A stretch of DNA of 64,000 nucleotides from Variovorax paradoxus_P (GTDB lineage: Bacteria; Pseudomonadota; Gammaproteobacteria; Burkholderiales; Burkholderiaceae_C): assembly GCF_050627025.1 (NCBI RefSeq), contig NZ_CP192472.1, one strand, 5' to 3'. A model generated the notes under the pieces. It saw only the letters and a program-made list of their open reading frames with translations. It was not told the DNA's origin and ran no database searches. This document shows positions 1 through 8,784 of the stretch, in pieces (positions within the stretch are counted from its first letter, which is position 1; every line of letters starts with the position of its first letter). Made by a program: the position numbers and the translations under genes.

Positions 1-19
1 ATGGTGTCGCGGCGCGTGG

Positions 20-619
20 TCAGACAGCCTGCGAAAGCAGCGTCGCGCCCAGTGCCACCACTGCAGCACCCGCCACGCGCGGCAGCCAGACATTGGCATG
101 GCGCAGCGCCCAGCCAAGGCCGATGCCGGCAAGATGCAGCAGCACGGTGGCGCCCACCATGCCCGTCAGCGTCAGCGCGGCGCCTTGCTCGCTCGCGAGT
201 TCGTGGCCGTGCGCCACGCCATGAAACACGGCAAACACGCCGACCACCGCAGCCGCTGCCGCAGCCGGCAGGTGGATGCGCGTGGCCACCAGCAGGCCCA
301 GCACCAGCAGCGAGGCCGCAATCATCGGCTCGACCGCCGGCAGCTGCACACCCGCCAGCCCCGCCAGCGCGCCGGCCAGCAGCATGCCCGCGAAGGCCAG
401 CGGCGCCCACAGCAGATCGGGCCAGGCGCGCCGTGCGGCCAGAGCGCTCCAGAGACCGACCGCCACCATGGCCGCCAAATGGTCGGCGCCGGTCAGCGGG
501 TGCAGAAAACCGGTGGTGAAACCGTGGTGCACACCGCCGTCGGCGCCGGTGTGGGCGCTGGCCGCGAGGGGCAGCAGCATGGCAACAAGGGCAAGGGTCT
601 TCGAAGCGTTATGGCGCAT
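20..619 (-). CDS. ureJ: HupE/UreJ family metal permease of the urease operon
   Basis: A 199-residue membrane protein of the HupE/UreJ family, thought to move nickel for urease or hydrogenase maturation. The N-terminus is a signal-like hydrophobic stretch ending in AASA, followed by a His near residue 23. The family motif HPLTGADHLAAM lies at about residues 40-51, and a second His-rich segment, VFHGVAHGHE, at about 135-144; both fit metal binding within roughly six membrane segments. It begins 31 bases after the ureA stop on the same strand, so it is the second gene of the visible part of a leftward urease operon. The next genes (expected ureB, ureC) are outside the window. Nickel as substrate is inferred from context. 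Confidence 0.88.
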   Translation of the reverse strand: MRHNASKTLALVAMLLPLAASAHTGADGGVHHGFTTGFLHPLTGADHLAAMVAVGLWSALAARRAWPDLLWAPLAFAGMLLAGALAGLAGVQLPAVEPMIAASLLVLGLLVATRIHLPAAAAAAVVGVFAVFHGVAHGHELASEQGAALTLTGMVGATVLLHLAGIGLGWALRHANVWLPRVAGAAVVALGATLLSQAV

Positions 620-650
620 GACAGGGCTTTCTTGTTCTGGAGAAGGAGGG

Positions 651-953
651 TCAGACGATGGGCTGGTGGACGGTGACCAGCTTGGTGCCGTCCGGAAAGG
701 TGGCTTCCACCTGGATGTCGGGAATCATCTCGGCGATGCCGTCCATTACGTCGGCACGCGTGAGCACCGTGCGGCCCTCGCTCATGAGCGCCGCAACGCT
801 CTTTCCGTCGCGGGCGCCTTCCATCACGGCGGCGGAAATCAGCGCGACGGCTTCGGGGTAATTGAGCTTCAGGCCCCGCGCCTTGCGGCGTTCGGCCAGC
901 AATGCTGCGGTGAAGATCAGCAGCTTGTCTTTTTCGCGCGGGGTCAGTTCCAT
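651..953 (-). CDS. ureA: Urease subunit gamma
   Basis: A 100-residue protein, the usual length for the stand-alone bacterial urease gamma subunit. It starts MELTPREKDKLLIF and carries the family segments LNYPEAVALIS and MIPDIQVEATFPDGTKLVTV at the C-terminus. UreA packs with UreB and the catalytic UreC in the cytoplasmic urease that splits urea into ammonia and carbamate. The ATG at 953 gives the canonical N-terminus; the open frame continues upstream but without family similarity. It is divergent from the transporter-kinase gene at 1044, leaving about 90 bases for both promoters. Confidence 0.96.
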   Translation of the reverse strand: MELTPREKDKLLIFTAALLAERRKARGLKLNYPEAVALISAAVMEGARDGKSVAALMSEGRTVLTRADVMDGIAEMIPDIQVEATFPDGTKLVTVHQPIV

Positions 954-1043
954 GAGGGGGCGTCGGGTGCGTGGGAGTCGGCCATTATTGGGCAGGCTTC
1001 GGCTTTGCAACAGTCGTGCCGCCGTTCGCCAAAAGACGTATGG

Positions 1044-4000
1044 ATGGCACGAAAGCTGCACCGAAACGGTGTGAACCCCGCCGAGACTCCCACCACCCCC
1101 GACGACGCGCCGCAGCGCATCGTGAAGGTGCGGCGCGACTACAACAGCTGGGTGGCGAGCGAAACGCTGGAAGACTACGCCCTCCGCTACACGCCGCAGC
1201 GCTTTCGCAAATGGTCCGAATGGCGGGTGGCCAACACGGCTTTTGGCGCCGCGTCTTTCCTCATATTGGAGGCGGTGGGGGCCACGCTGCTGGTGCAGTA
1301 CGGTTTTGCGAATGCCTTCTGGGCCATCGTGGCGACGGGGCTCATCATCTTTCTGGCGGGCCTGCCGATCAGTGTGTACGCCGCGCGCTACGGCGTCGAC
1401 ATGGACCTGCTCACGCGCGGCGCGGGCTTCGGCTATATCGGCTCCACGCTCACTTCGCTCATCTACGCGTCGTTCACGTTCATCTTCTTTGCGCTCGAGG
1501 CGGCGGTGATGGCCTATGCGCTGGAACTGGCGCTGGGCGTGCCCCCCGTCTGGGGTTACCTGGTGTGCGCGCTGGTGGTGATTCCGCTGGTGACGCACGG
1601 CGTTTCGGCCATCAGCCGGCTGCAGCTTTGGACGCAGCCGCTGTGGCTGGTAATGCTGGTGGTGCCGTTCGTCTTTGTTCTGGTGCGCGATCCTGGTGCA
1701 TTTGCCGGCATCGTGCACTACAACGGTGTGAAGACGGGTGCAAAGGGCTTCGATCTGCACCTGTTTGGCGCTGCGTTGACGGTTGGCATCGCCTTGATTA
1801 CCCAAATGGGGGAGCAGGCCGACTACCTGCGCTTCATGCCCGCGCGCACCTCCGTGAGTGCCCGGCGCTGGTGGGCGGGCGTGCTGGCAGGCGGGCCGGG
1901 GTGGGTGGTGCTTGGGGTGCTCAAGATGCTGGGCGGCGCGCTGCTGGCCTACCTGGCCATCACGCACATGGTGCCGGCCGAGCGCGCGGTCGATCCCAAC
2001 CAGATGTACCTGGCGGCCTACGAGTACGTGTTTCCCAACTACGGCTGGGCCGTGGCCGCGACCGCGCTGTTCGTGGTCATTTCGCAGCTCAAGATCAACG
2101 TGACCAACGCCTATGCGGGCTCGCTGGCGTGGAGCAATTTCTTCTCGCGCGTGGCGCACAGCCATCCGGGTCGGGTGGTGTGGGTGGTCTTCAACGCGCT
2201 CATCGCTTTCATGCTGATGGAGATGAACGTGTTCGAGGCGCTGGGCGACGTGCTCGGCCTGTTCGCCAACATCGCCATCGCCTGGATGATGGCCGTGGTG
2301 GCCGACCTGGTCATCAACAAGCCGTTGGGGCTTTCGCCGCCGGGCATCGAATTCAAGCGGGCGCACCTGTGGGACATCAACCCGGTGGGCGTGGGCGCCA
2401 TGGCGCTGGCTTCGCTGCTTTCCATTACCGCGCACCTCGGCGTCTTCGGGCCGCTGGCGCAGGCTTTTTCAGCGCTTATTGCGCTTGGCACAGCGCTGGT
2501 CGTTTCGCCGCTGATTGCCTGGGCCACGGGCGGCAAGTACTACCTGGCGCGAGGTTCGGTGGGCAATGGTGCGGTGGCTTTCGCGCCAGCCCCGGGCTCG
2601 CGTGCGGTGCGATGGGCGCGGGTCGAGAACGGTGTGGACGAGCCCGGCGCGGACGGCGCCTACCAGCGCCTCAAGGTGCAGCACTGCGTGATCTGCGAGC
2701 GCGAATACGAAGGCCCCGACATGGCTCATTGCCCGGCCTACCAGGGGGCGATCTGCTCGCTGTGCTGCACGCTCGATGCGCGCTGCGGCGACTTGTGCAA
2801 ACCGCATGCGAGCCTTTCGGCGCAGTGGTCGTCGGCGCTGCGCTGGCTGCTGCCGCGCCTCAGCTGGCGGTATCTCGATACGGGGCTCGGGCATTTCCTG
2901 CTGCTGATGCTGATCATCGTGCCGGTGCTGGCGGTGGTGTTCGGCGTGCTCTACCAGCAGGAGCTGCGCGCATTGGCCGAAAGCGCGGTGCAGCTTGCAT
3001 CGCAATCAGAGTTGGCCGAAGCGCTGGCCGGCGTGCAGCGCTCGTCGCTGCGCTCGGGCTTTCTCAAGGCATACATGGCGCTGCTTGTCATTGCCGGCGT
3101 CGTGGCATGGTGGCTGGTGCTGGCGCATCAGAGCCGCAAGGTGGCGCAGGAAGAATCGAACCGCCAGACCCATTTGCTGATGCGCGAGATCGAGCTGCAC
3201 CGCGCCACCGACCGCGCGCTGCAGTCGGCCAAGCAGACGGCCGAGGAGGCGCGCGAAGTCGCCGAGCAGGCCAAGCTCGCAGCAGAGGAGGCCCGCCGCG
3301 CCGCTGACCAGGCCAACCAGGCCAAGAGCCGCTATATCAGCGCCATCAGCCATGAGCTGAGAACGCCGCTCAACAGTATTCTTGGCTATGCGCAGCTGAT
3401 GGGCGAAGACGCGTCCGTGCCGCCGCACCGGCAGCAGGCGGTGGCGGTGATCAAGCGCGGCGGCGAGCATCTGCTGTCGCTCATCGAGGGCACGCTGGCC
3501 ATTGCGCACATCGAGGCCGGCAAGCTCACGCTGCACGCCCGGCCCATGCGCTTTGCCGACACCCTTCGCGAACTGGCCGACATGTTCGAACTGCAGGCAG
3601 CCGAGAAGGGCCTGCGGTTTCGCTTCGAGGCGACAGGCACCTTGCCGGAGGTGGTGCGCGCCGATGAAAAGCGGGTATGCCAGATTCTCATCAACCTGCT
3701 GGGCAACGCAATCAAGTTCACGGCGGCGGGCGAGGTGACGCTGCGGCTTTCTTATGCACGCGAATTCGCCTCGGTTGAAATAGAAGACACCGGCCCGGGC
3801 ATGACGGCCGAAGACATCGAGCGGATCTTCGAGCCGTTCACGCGAGGCGACGCGGCGGCGGCGGCTACTCCCGGCGCGGGGCTGGGCCTCACCATCGCCA
3901 AGATGCTGACCGACCTGATGGGCGGTGAAATGAAGGTGCGCAGCACGCCCGGCAAAGGTTCGCTCTTCCGCGTGCGGCTCTTCCTGCCGCGCGTGCATGA

Positions 4001-4685
4001 GACGGCGGGCGCAGCGGGCCTGCCGGCCCAGGTGCAACGCGTGCGGCGCGGCTATGAAGGGCGGCGGCGCCAACTGCTGGTGGTGGACAACGAAGAGGCC
4101 GACCGCGATTTGCTCGGCCATGTGCTGGCTCCACTCGGCTTTGGCCTGCGCACCGCCGCAAGCGGGCACGACGCGCTCGATCTCATCGTTGCGGGCTTCC
4201 GGCCGGATGCGATGTTTGTCGACCTGGCCATGCCGGGCATCGACGGATGGGAGACCATTCGCCGTGCGCGCAAGCTCGGGCTGGTCGATGCGCCGGTGGC
4301 GATTGTCTCGGCCAATGCCTTCGACAAGGGCCTGGACAACGATGTTGGCATTGCGCCCGAAGATTTTTTCGTCAAGCCGGTGCGGCACTCAGAGTTGCTC
4401 GACTGGCTCGAACGCCGGCTCGGCCTGCAATGGACGGACACAGCCGCCAGGCCGATGCCGGCTGCGGAGCCACGCGCAGTGCAGGCGCCTTCGCTTTCGA
4501 GGCTGCGCGCACTCGACGAAGCTGTGAGCCTGGGCTACTTTCGCGGCATCATGAACCAGCTCGACGAGATCGATGCCGAAGAACCCGAATGCAGGGCATG
4601 GACCGAGGCGCAGCGCGTGCTTGCCCGCCAGTTCCAGTTCGAGGCCCTGGGCCGCGCGCTTGCGGCCGCCGTGAGCGCTGCCTGA
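1044..4685 (+). CDS. NCS1-type permease fused to a hybrid histidine kinase
   Basis: A 1213-residue fusion. Residues about 60-510 form a multi-helix nucleobase:cation symporter-1 (NCS1) domain. Eight cysteines follow between 548 and 585 (548, 551, 563, 571, 574, 575, 581, 585). Two more membrane helices lie near 620-645 and 675-695, then an Ala/Glu-rich coiled coil (about 715-755). The kinase core has its phospho-acceptor His770 in the motif SHELRTPLNSILGYAQ, with N-box NLLGNAIKF and G-boxes DTGPGM and GAGLGLTI. A receiver follows with Asp1060 in FVDLAMPG, then a short helical tail. Only 25 bases separate it from the LuxR-type regulator. The ligand is unknown; a purine, pyrimidine, hydantoin or other nitrogen compound is inferred from the permease family and the urease neighbour. 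The ATG at 1044 lacks a clear ribosome site; a GTG at 1071 is an alternative. Confidence 0.85.
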   Translation: MARKLHRNGVNPAETPTTPDDAPQRIVKVRRDYNSWVASETLEDYALRYTPQRFRKWSEWRVANTAFGAASFLILEAVGATLLVQYGFANAFWAIVATGLIIFLAGLPISVYAARYGVDMDLLTRGAGFGYIGSTLTSLIYASFTFIFFALEAAVMAYALELALGVPPVWGYLVCALVVIPLVTHGVSAISRLQLWTQPLWLVMLVVPFVFVLVRDPGAFAGIVHYNGVKTGAKGFDLHLFGAALTVGIALITQMGEQADYLRFMPARTSVSARRWWAGVLAGGPGWVVLGVLKMLGGALLAYLAITHMVPAERAVDPNQMYLAAYEYVFPNYGWAVAATALFVVISQLKINVTNAYAGSLAWSNFFSRVAHSHPGRVVWVVFNALIAFMLMEMNVFEALGDVLGLFANIAIAWMMAVVADLVINKPLGLSPPGIEFKRAHLWDINPVGVGAMALASLLSITAHLGVFGPLAQAFSALIALGTALVVSPLIAWATGGKYYLARGSVGNGAVAFAPAPGSRAVRWARVENGVDEPGADGAYQRLKVQHCVICEREYEGPDMAHCPAYQGAICSLCCTLDARCGDLCKPHASLSAQWSSALRWLLPRLSWRYLDTGLGHFLLLMLIIVPVLAVVFGVLYQQELRALAESAVQLASQSELAEALAGVQRSSLRSGFLKAYMALLVIAGVVAWWLVLAHQSRKVAQEESNRQTHLLMREIELHRATDRALQSAKQTAEEAREVAEQAKLAAEEARRAADQANQAKSRYISAISHELRTPLNSILGYAQLMGEDASVPPHRQQAVAVIKRGGEHLLSLIEGTLAIAHIEAGKLTLHARPMRFADTLRELADMFELQAAEKGLRFRFEATGTLPEVVRADEKRVCQILINLLGNAIKFTAAGEVTLRLSYAREFASVEIEDTGPGMTAEDIERIFEPFTRGDAAAAATPGAGLGLTIAKMLTDLMGGEMKVRSTPGKGSLFRVRLFLPRVHETAGAAGLPAQVQRVRRGYEGRRRQLLVVDNEEADRDLLGHVLAPLGFGLRTAASGHDALDLIVAGFRPDAMFVDLAMPGIDGWETIRRARKLGLVDAPVAIVSANAFDKGLDNDVGIAPEDFFVKPVRHSELLDWLERRLGLQWTDTAARPMPAAEPRAVQAPSLSRLRALDEAVSLGYFRGIMNQLDEIDAEEPECRAWTEAQRVLARQFQFEALGRALAAAVSAA

Positions 4686-4710
4686 AAATTGCGGCGAACA
4701 TCGACTCCCC

Positions 4711-5715
4711 ATGGACACCACACCGCTCGCTAAAACGCTGCGCGAACAGGGCGCCAACAGCGACCTGGTGCTGATTGTCGACGACGTGCCGGACAACCTT
4801 GCCGTGCTGCACGATGCGCTCGACGAATCCGGCTACACGGTGCTTGTTGCCACCAGCGGCGAACAGGCACTGCAGCGCGCCGCGCAGGCCCGGCCCGACA
4901 TCGTTCTGCTGGACGCCATGATGCCGGGCATCGACGGTTTCGAAGTGGCGCGCCGGCTCAAGGCCGATGCCGCAACGGCGCACATTCCCATCGTCTTCAT
5001 GACCGGGCTCACCGAAACGGAGCACCTGGTGGCCGCACTTGAAGCGGGCGGTGTCGACTACGTCACCAAGCCGATCAAGCCCAAGGAAGTGCTGGCGCGC
5101 ATGAACGTGCACTTGCAGGGCGCCCGCCGCGCCCGGCAGGACGCGCGCCAGGCCGGGCAGGCGCGCAATGCGCTCGACGCCTTCGGCTACGCCAGCATTA
5201 CCGTGCGCTTGCCCGAGGGCCGGCTGATCTGGCAGACGGCGCTCGCGCGCGACCTGCTGCAGCGCTACTGCGACACCCGTGCGCCCGAAACGCCGCCCGC
5301 CATACTGGAATGGCTGCGGCGCCATGCGCCCGATGCCCGGCAAAAAGGCATCGAGCCGCCGGCGCTTTCGGTGGTGCAAGGTGCAAGCAGTCTCAGCCTT
5401 CGGCTGCACCGGCAAACGGGGCAGGACGACGATGGCGACGAATGGATGATCGTCATGCGCGAGATTTCGGACACGGCCGTGATCGAGGCCATGAGCCTGA
5501 GCCTGAAGCTCACGGCGCGCGAGGCCGAGGTGCTCTATTGGGTGGTGAAGGGCAAGACCAACAAGGACATCGGCGAGATTCTCGGCAGCAGCCCCGCCAC
5601 GGCCAAGAAGCATCTCGAGAGGGTGTACGTGAAGCTTGGGGTCGAGACGCGCACGGCAGCAGCCGGCGTGGCGATCAAGCGCATTCGCGAGCTGCAGCCG
5701 CAATTCGAGATATGA
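4711..5715 (+). CDS. LuxR-type response regulator, partner of the fusion kinase
   Basis: 334 residues. An N-terminal receiver (about 18-135) has the acidic pair in LIVDDVPDN, the phospho-acceptor Asp68 in DIVLLDAMMPGIDG, the Thr in VFMTGLTE and the Lys in YVTKPIKPKE. A middle segment of about 110 residues has no family I recognise. The C-terminus is a LuxR/GerE helix-turn-helix, with LTAREAEVLYWVVKGKTNKD near residue 268 and AKKHLERVYVKLGV after it. It would bind DNA when phosphorylated by the adjacent kinase, either directly or through that kinase's own receiver. The targets are unknown; the divergent urease operon and the exported protein just downstream are candidates. Confidence 0.9.
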   Translation: MDTTPLAKTLREQGANSDLVLIVDDVPDNLAVLHDALDESGYTVLVATSGEQALQRAAQARPDIVLLDAMMPGIDGFEVARRLKADAATAHIPIVFMTGLTETEHLVAALEAGGVDYVTKPIKPKEVLARMNVHLQGARRARQDARQAGQARNALDAFGYASITVRLPEGRLIWQTALARDLLQRYCDTRAPETPPAILEWLRRHAPDARQKGIEPPALSVVQGASSLSLRLHRQTGQDDDGDEWMIVMREISDTAVIEAMSLSLKLTAREAEVLYWVVKGKTNKDIGEILGSSPATAKKHLERVYVKLGVETRTAAAGVAIKRIRELQPQFEI

Positions 5716-5794
5716 GGCAGTCCGGGGCGCGCCAGCCGCGTCGCCGGGGCGACTTCCGCCGTCCCTAGAATGCGCGATCCCCGGGATGCTGGCG

Positions 5795-6502
5795 ATGAAG
5801 AAGAACAGACCCACAACAACGATTCGATGGCCCTGGCTTGCCTGGCTGCCCTTGGCGGCCTGCGTGCTGGCGAGCGCGGTTGCACGGGCAGGCGGCCATT
5901 TCGATGTCGACGATGCCGGCACGCTGGATGCGGGCCAATGCCAGTACGAAGCCTGGTGGGGCCGTACCGGACCGGAGCCGGTAACCGGGTTGCACCTTGG
6001 GCCATCGTGCCGCGTCGGGCCTGTCGAACTCGGGTTCAGCTTCGACAGGCTTTCGGCAGAGGGCATTCATACAGTCATCGCCGGGCCGCAGCTCAAATGG
6101 AACTTCTTCGGGCCGGCGGCAGATGCACCGCTGAGCGCCGCAATTTCACTTGGAGCTGTGTTCGACGTCAGGCGCGGCGGCCGTGCCGGCGGGCAACTGG
6201 TGCTGCCCGTCACGTGGCGCCCTGCGGACAGTCTGCAACTTCACGCCAACATCGGCGCCGACTGGGCCACGGGCACGGGCGCACGTACGCCCCGTGCCGG
6301 CCTGGCGGCGGAGTGGGCGCTCGACGAAAAAGTGTCGCTCATCGCCGAGCGCAGCCGCGCGTCGGGCGTATGGACCTCGCGCATCGGCGGGCGCTTCAGC
6401 CTTACGCCGCTGATCAGCGTGGATGTGAGCGCTTCCAGGACGGGGCCACGCGGCGTGAACGGCTTTGTCGTGGGGCTTAACCACGAGTTCGGCTGGAAGT
6501 AA
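5795..6502 (+). CDS. Exported protein, possible outer-membrane beta-barrel
   Basis: About 235 residues of unrecognised family. It starts with a clear signal peptide (Lys-rich MKKNR, a hydrophobic core to about residue 30, ending ARA before GGHFDVDDAG). The rest alternates short amphipathic strands with Gly and Trp, for example AGPQLKWNFF, LQLHANIGADWATG and GGRFSLTPLISVDVSASR, and ends FVVGLNHEFGWK. An aromatic-rich last strand is typical of outer-membrane barrels. It follows the response regulator by about 80 bases on the same strand, so it may be a target or a co-transcribed member. An ATG nine bases upstream (5786) is equally possible. The function is not known. Confidence 0.6.
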   Translation: MKKNRPTTTIRWPWLAWLPLAACVLASAVARAGGHFDVDDAGTLDAGQCQYEAWWGRTGPEPVTGLHLGPSCRVGPVELGFSFDRLSAEGIHTVIAGPQLKWNFFGPAADAPLSAAISLGAVFDVRRGGRAGGQLVLPVTWRPADSLQLHANIGADWATGTGARTPRAGLAAEWALDEKVSLIAERSRASGVWTSRIGGRFSLTPLISVDVSASRTGPRGVNGFVVGLNHEFGWK

Positions 6503-6519
6503 TCAGAGGCCGGTGCGAA

Positions 6520-7440
6520 TCAGCGCAGGTAGCGCTGAATGCGTTTTTCGTCTTCCGCCAGCTGCCGGCGCATGAGGGAAAGAAAGTCGCGCGCGGTGGT
6601 GGAAAGCACCTTGCCAGCCGGCATGGCCAGCACGCACGAAAAGAACACGTCGACCGATAGCCTTCGCACGACGAGTCCGCGTTCAGCGTAGTCGAGCGCG
6701 GTGATCGGGTTGACGAGTCCCACGCCCAGGCCGCGCAAAGCCATTTCGCAGACGCTGGCCGCGTAGGGTGTCTGCACCATCACCCGAAGCGCTGCGCCGC
6801 GTTCGGCAAGCGCGGCTTCGAGCCCGCGGTGCGAAGGGTCCTCGGGATTGAGTGCAAGGAAAGGCACCTGCGCGAGCTGCTCGGGCTCGACGCGCTTGAA
6901 GCGGGCCAGCGCATGGCCCTGCGGCATGACGACCACGCCGGGAAAGCGCGCGAAGGTGGAGTGGTCGATGCCTTCGAGCGACAGTTCGTCGGCCATCAGG
7001 CCGAAGTCTGAAATGCCTTTTGCCACGCGGTCGCGCACGTCCTTTGAACTGAGCACCTGCAACGACACCTGCGGCCAGGGACTGTCGCCGCGCTGCGCCT
7101 TCAGGCGCTCCAGCGCCCGCGGCATGAAGCCGAGGCCAAAGGCCGGATAGCAACTGAGTTCGAGCTGGTTGGTGCCGAAGTCGCGCAGGCTGCGCATGCG
7201 GTGCTCGATGGCTTCCATGCCGATGAAAACCCGCTCGACCTCCGTCCATAGCGCGCGTGCCTCTGGCGTGGGCACCAGCCGCCCGCCGGTGCGCTGGAAC
7301 AACACCATGCCGGCTTGCGCCTCGAGCCGCTTGAGCGACTGGCTGATGGCCGGTTGCGTCACATGCAGCAGCGCGGCGGCCTTGCGGGTGGAGCCGGCAC
7401 GCATCAGGGCCCGGAAGGTCTCTATTTCGGTGAAGCGCAT
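6520..7440 (-). CDS. LysR-family transcriptional regulator
   Basis: 306 residues with the LysR plan. An N-terminal winged helix-turn-helix covers about residues 1-60 (FRALMRAGSTRKAAALLHVT, then QPAISQSLKRLE). An effector-binding periplasmic-protein-like domain follows from about 90 to 295. It is divergent from the PLP enzyme and Bug-protein pair, the standard arrangement for a LysR regulator and its target operon. The inverted repeat at 7441-7458 abuts its start codon, which fits autoregulation. The effector is unknown and is presumably a substrate or product of the neighbouring enzyme. It ends 17 bases from the end of the convergent exported-protein gene. Confidence 0.92.
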   Translation of the reverse strand: MRFTEIETFRALMRAGSTRKAAALLHVTQPAISQSLKRLEAQAGMVLFQRTGGRLVPTPEARALWTEVERVFIGMEAIEHRMRSLRDFGTNQLELSCYPAFGLGFMPRALERLKAQRGDSPWPQVSLQVLSSKDVRDRVAKGISDFGLMADELSLEGIDHSTFARFPGVVVMPQGHALARFKRVEPEQLAQVPFLALNPEDPSHRGLEAALAERGAALRVMVQTPYAASVCEMALRGLGVGLVNPITALDYAERGLVVRRLSVDVFFSCVLAMPAGKVLSTTARDFLSLMRRQLAEDEKRIQRYLR

Positions 7441-7511
7441 CGATAAGTTTTCTTATCGCTTGAGTATTTCAAGCTAGATGATTTTATTTGCAGATGCCTA
7501 AGATTTAGGCA
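7441..7511. promoter_or_regulatory. Three inverted repeats in the lysR/PLP-enzyme intergenic region
   Basis: Three perfect dyads lie in 71 bases: CGATAAG-4-CTTATCG (7441-7458), GCTTGA-5-TCAAGC (7458-7474) and TGCCTAA-3-TTAGGCA (7495-7511). The first touches the lysR start codon and the third lies about 30 bases before the PLP gene. Spacing and divergent layout fit recognition and activation sites for the LysR protein, but binding is inferred. Confidence 0.6.
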
Positions 7512-7542
7512 CAACTTTCCACGCCCAACACCACTCGTGAAC

Positions 7543-8754
7543 ATGCCTGCGCCCGTTATGCACTTCAAGTTCGACTCGCCTCCCGAGCCGTCGGCCGAGC
7601 CGGCAACCCCTGCGCGCATCCGGCCGCCGCAGCCGGTGAGAAACCCCCGCTTGCAGGGCTTTCGTTGCCTTCGCTGCGATGCGCCTTACTCGCTCGGCCT
7701 GGCGAACGATGGCTGCCCGTCCTGCCGCGCCATGGGCATCCACGTCGGGCTGCGTGCCAGCTATCTGCCCGACAGCGGCAGCCCGCTGCCCATGCCCTAC
7801 GCACCGGGGTTCACGCTGGGAGAGGGGGGTACGCCGCTCGTGGACATGCCAGGGCTGGCCCGCCAGTTCGACGTGGCGCGGCTCGCGCTCAAGGACGAAT
7901 CGTGCAACCCCACCGGCTCGCACAAAGACCGGATGACCGCGGTGGGCGTGGCCCAGGCGCTGGACTTTGGCGCCCACACGCTGGTGCTGGCCTCGTCGGG
8001 CAACGCCGCGATATCGGCGGCGCACTATGCGTGGGCCGCGGGCCTGGCGTGCGAAGTGGCCACCTACGAAGGCCTGCCGGCAGCCTATGCACGGCAACTC
8101 GATTCCCTCGGTGCCCGGCGATATACCTTTGCAGACAACGCCGGCCGGTGGGCTTTTGTGCGTGAGCGCTCACAACATGCGGACTATTTTGCGCTGACCA
8201 ATTACCGCTTGCCCGCATTGGGCAGCGCACCGCTGGCGATCGAGGGCTACAAGCCCATTGCGCTGGAGTGCCTGAACGAGGGCGGCCTGCCCGACCACGT
8301 GGTGATTCCCACGGCGCGCGGCGACCTGGCCTGGGGCATCTATGCGGGGTTTCGCGACCTGCTGGCGGCGGGGCGAATTGCGCGGCTGCCGCGGCTCTGG
8401 CTGGTAGAGCCGTTTGCGCGGCTCTCGCGGGTGCTGGCCGGCGGCGCGCTCAACGGCACGTACCTCGGCCATACCGCGCAGTTTTCTACCGCGGGCTCCA
8501 CCGTGACTTACCTGCAGTGGCAGGCGGCCGTTGCTTCGGGCGGGGGCGCGGTGGTGGTAAGCGACGACCAGGCGCGCGCGGCCCGGCAAAAGCTCACGGC
8601 GGCCGGCGTGAGCACCGAACTTTGCGCCGCCGCCGGACTGGACGCCGCGCGCCAGTTGCGCGAGGGCGGCGCCATTGCAGGCGATGCCCACGTGGTGCTG
8701 ATGCTCACCGCCAATGCCTCGCGCGACCCGAGCTGGCCGGACGAAACCGCCTGA
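7543..8754 (+). CDS. PLP-dependent enzyme, threonine synthase/dehydratase fold, with zinc ribbon
   Basis: About 403 residues of the fold-type II (tryptophan synthase beta-like) PLP family, resembling threonine synthase. Counting from the ATG at 7543, a four-cysteine ribbon comes first (Cys42, 45, 58 and 61: CLRC and CPSC). LGEGGTPLVDMP and LALKDESCNPTGSHKDRM follow, with Lys128 as the expected Schiff-base lysine, and then LASSGNAAIS, the Ser-Gly-Asn loop that holds the cofactor phosphate. The exact reaction is not assignable: threonine synthase, an amino-acid lyase or a relative are all possible. Pairing with a LysR regulator and a Bug binding protein suggests a catabolic or uptake role. A GTG at 7537 is an alternative start. 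Confidence 0.82.
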   Translation: MPAPVMHFKFDSPPEPSAEPATPARIRPPQPVRNPRLQGFRCLRCDAPYSLGLANDGCPSCRAMGIHVGLRASYLPDSGSPLPMPYAPGFTLGEGGTPLVDMPGLARQFDVARLALKDESCNPTGSHKDRMTAVGVAQALDFGAHTLVLASSGNAAISAAHYAWAAGLACEVATYEGLPAAYARQLDSLGARRYTFADNAGRWAFVRERSQHADYFALTNYRLPALGSAPLAIEGYKPIALECLNEGGLPDHVVIPTARGDLAWGIYAGFRDLLAAGRIARLPRLWLVEPFARLSRVLAGGALNGTYLGHTAQFSTAGSTVTYLQWQAAVASGGGAVVVSDDQARAARQKLTAAGVSTELCAAAGLDAARQLREGGAIAGDAHVVLMLTANASRDPSWPDETA

Positions 8755-8784
8755 GCTCCCCAGTTACCCAAAGGAATCGAAACC

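Noticed and set aside
651..2435. A 594-codon minus-strand frame ending with the UreA sequence, which could suggest a UreA fusion
   Set aside because: Only the last 100 codons match UreA, starting at a proper ATG; the rest is antisense to the permease domain.
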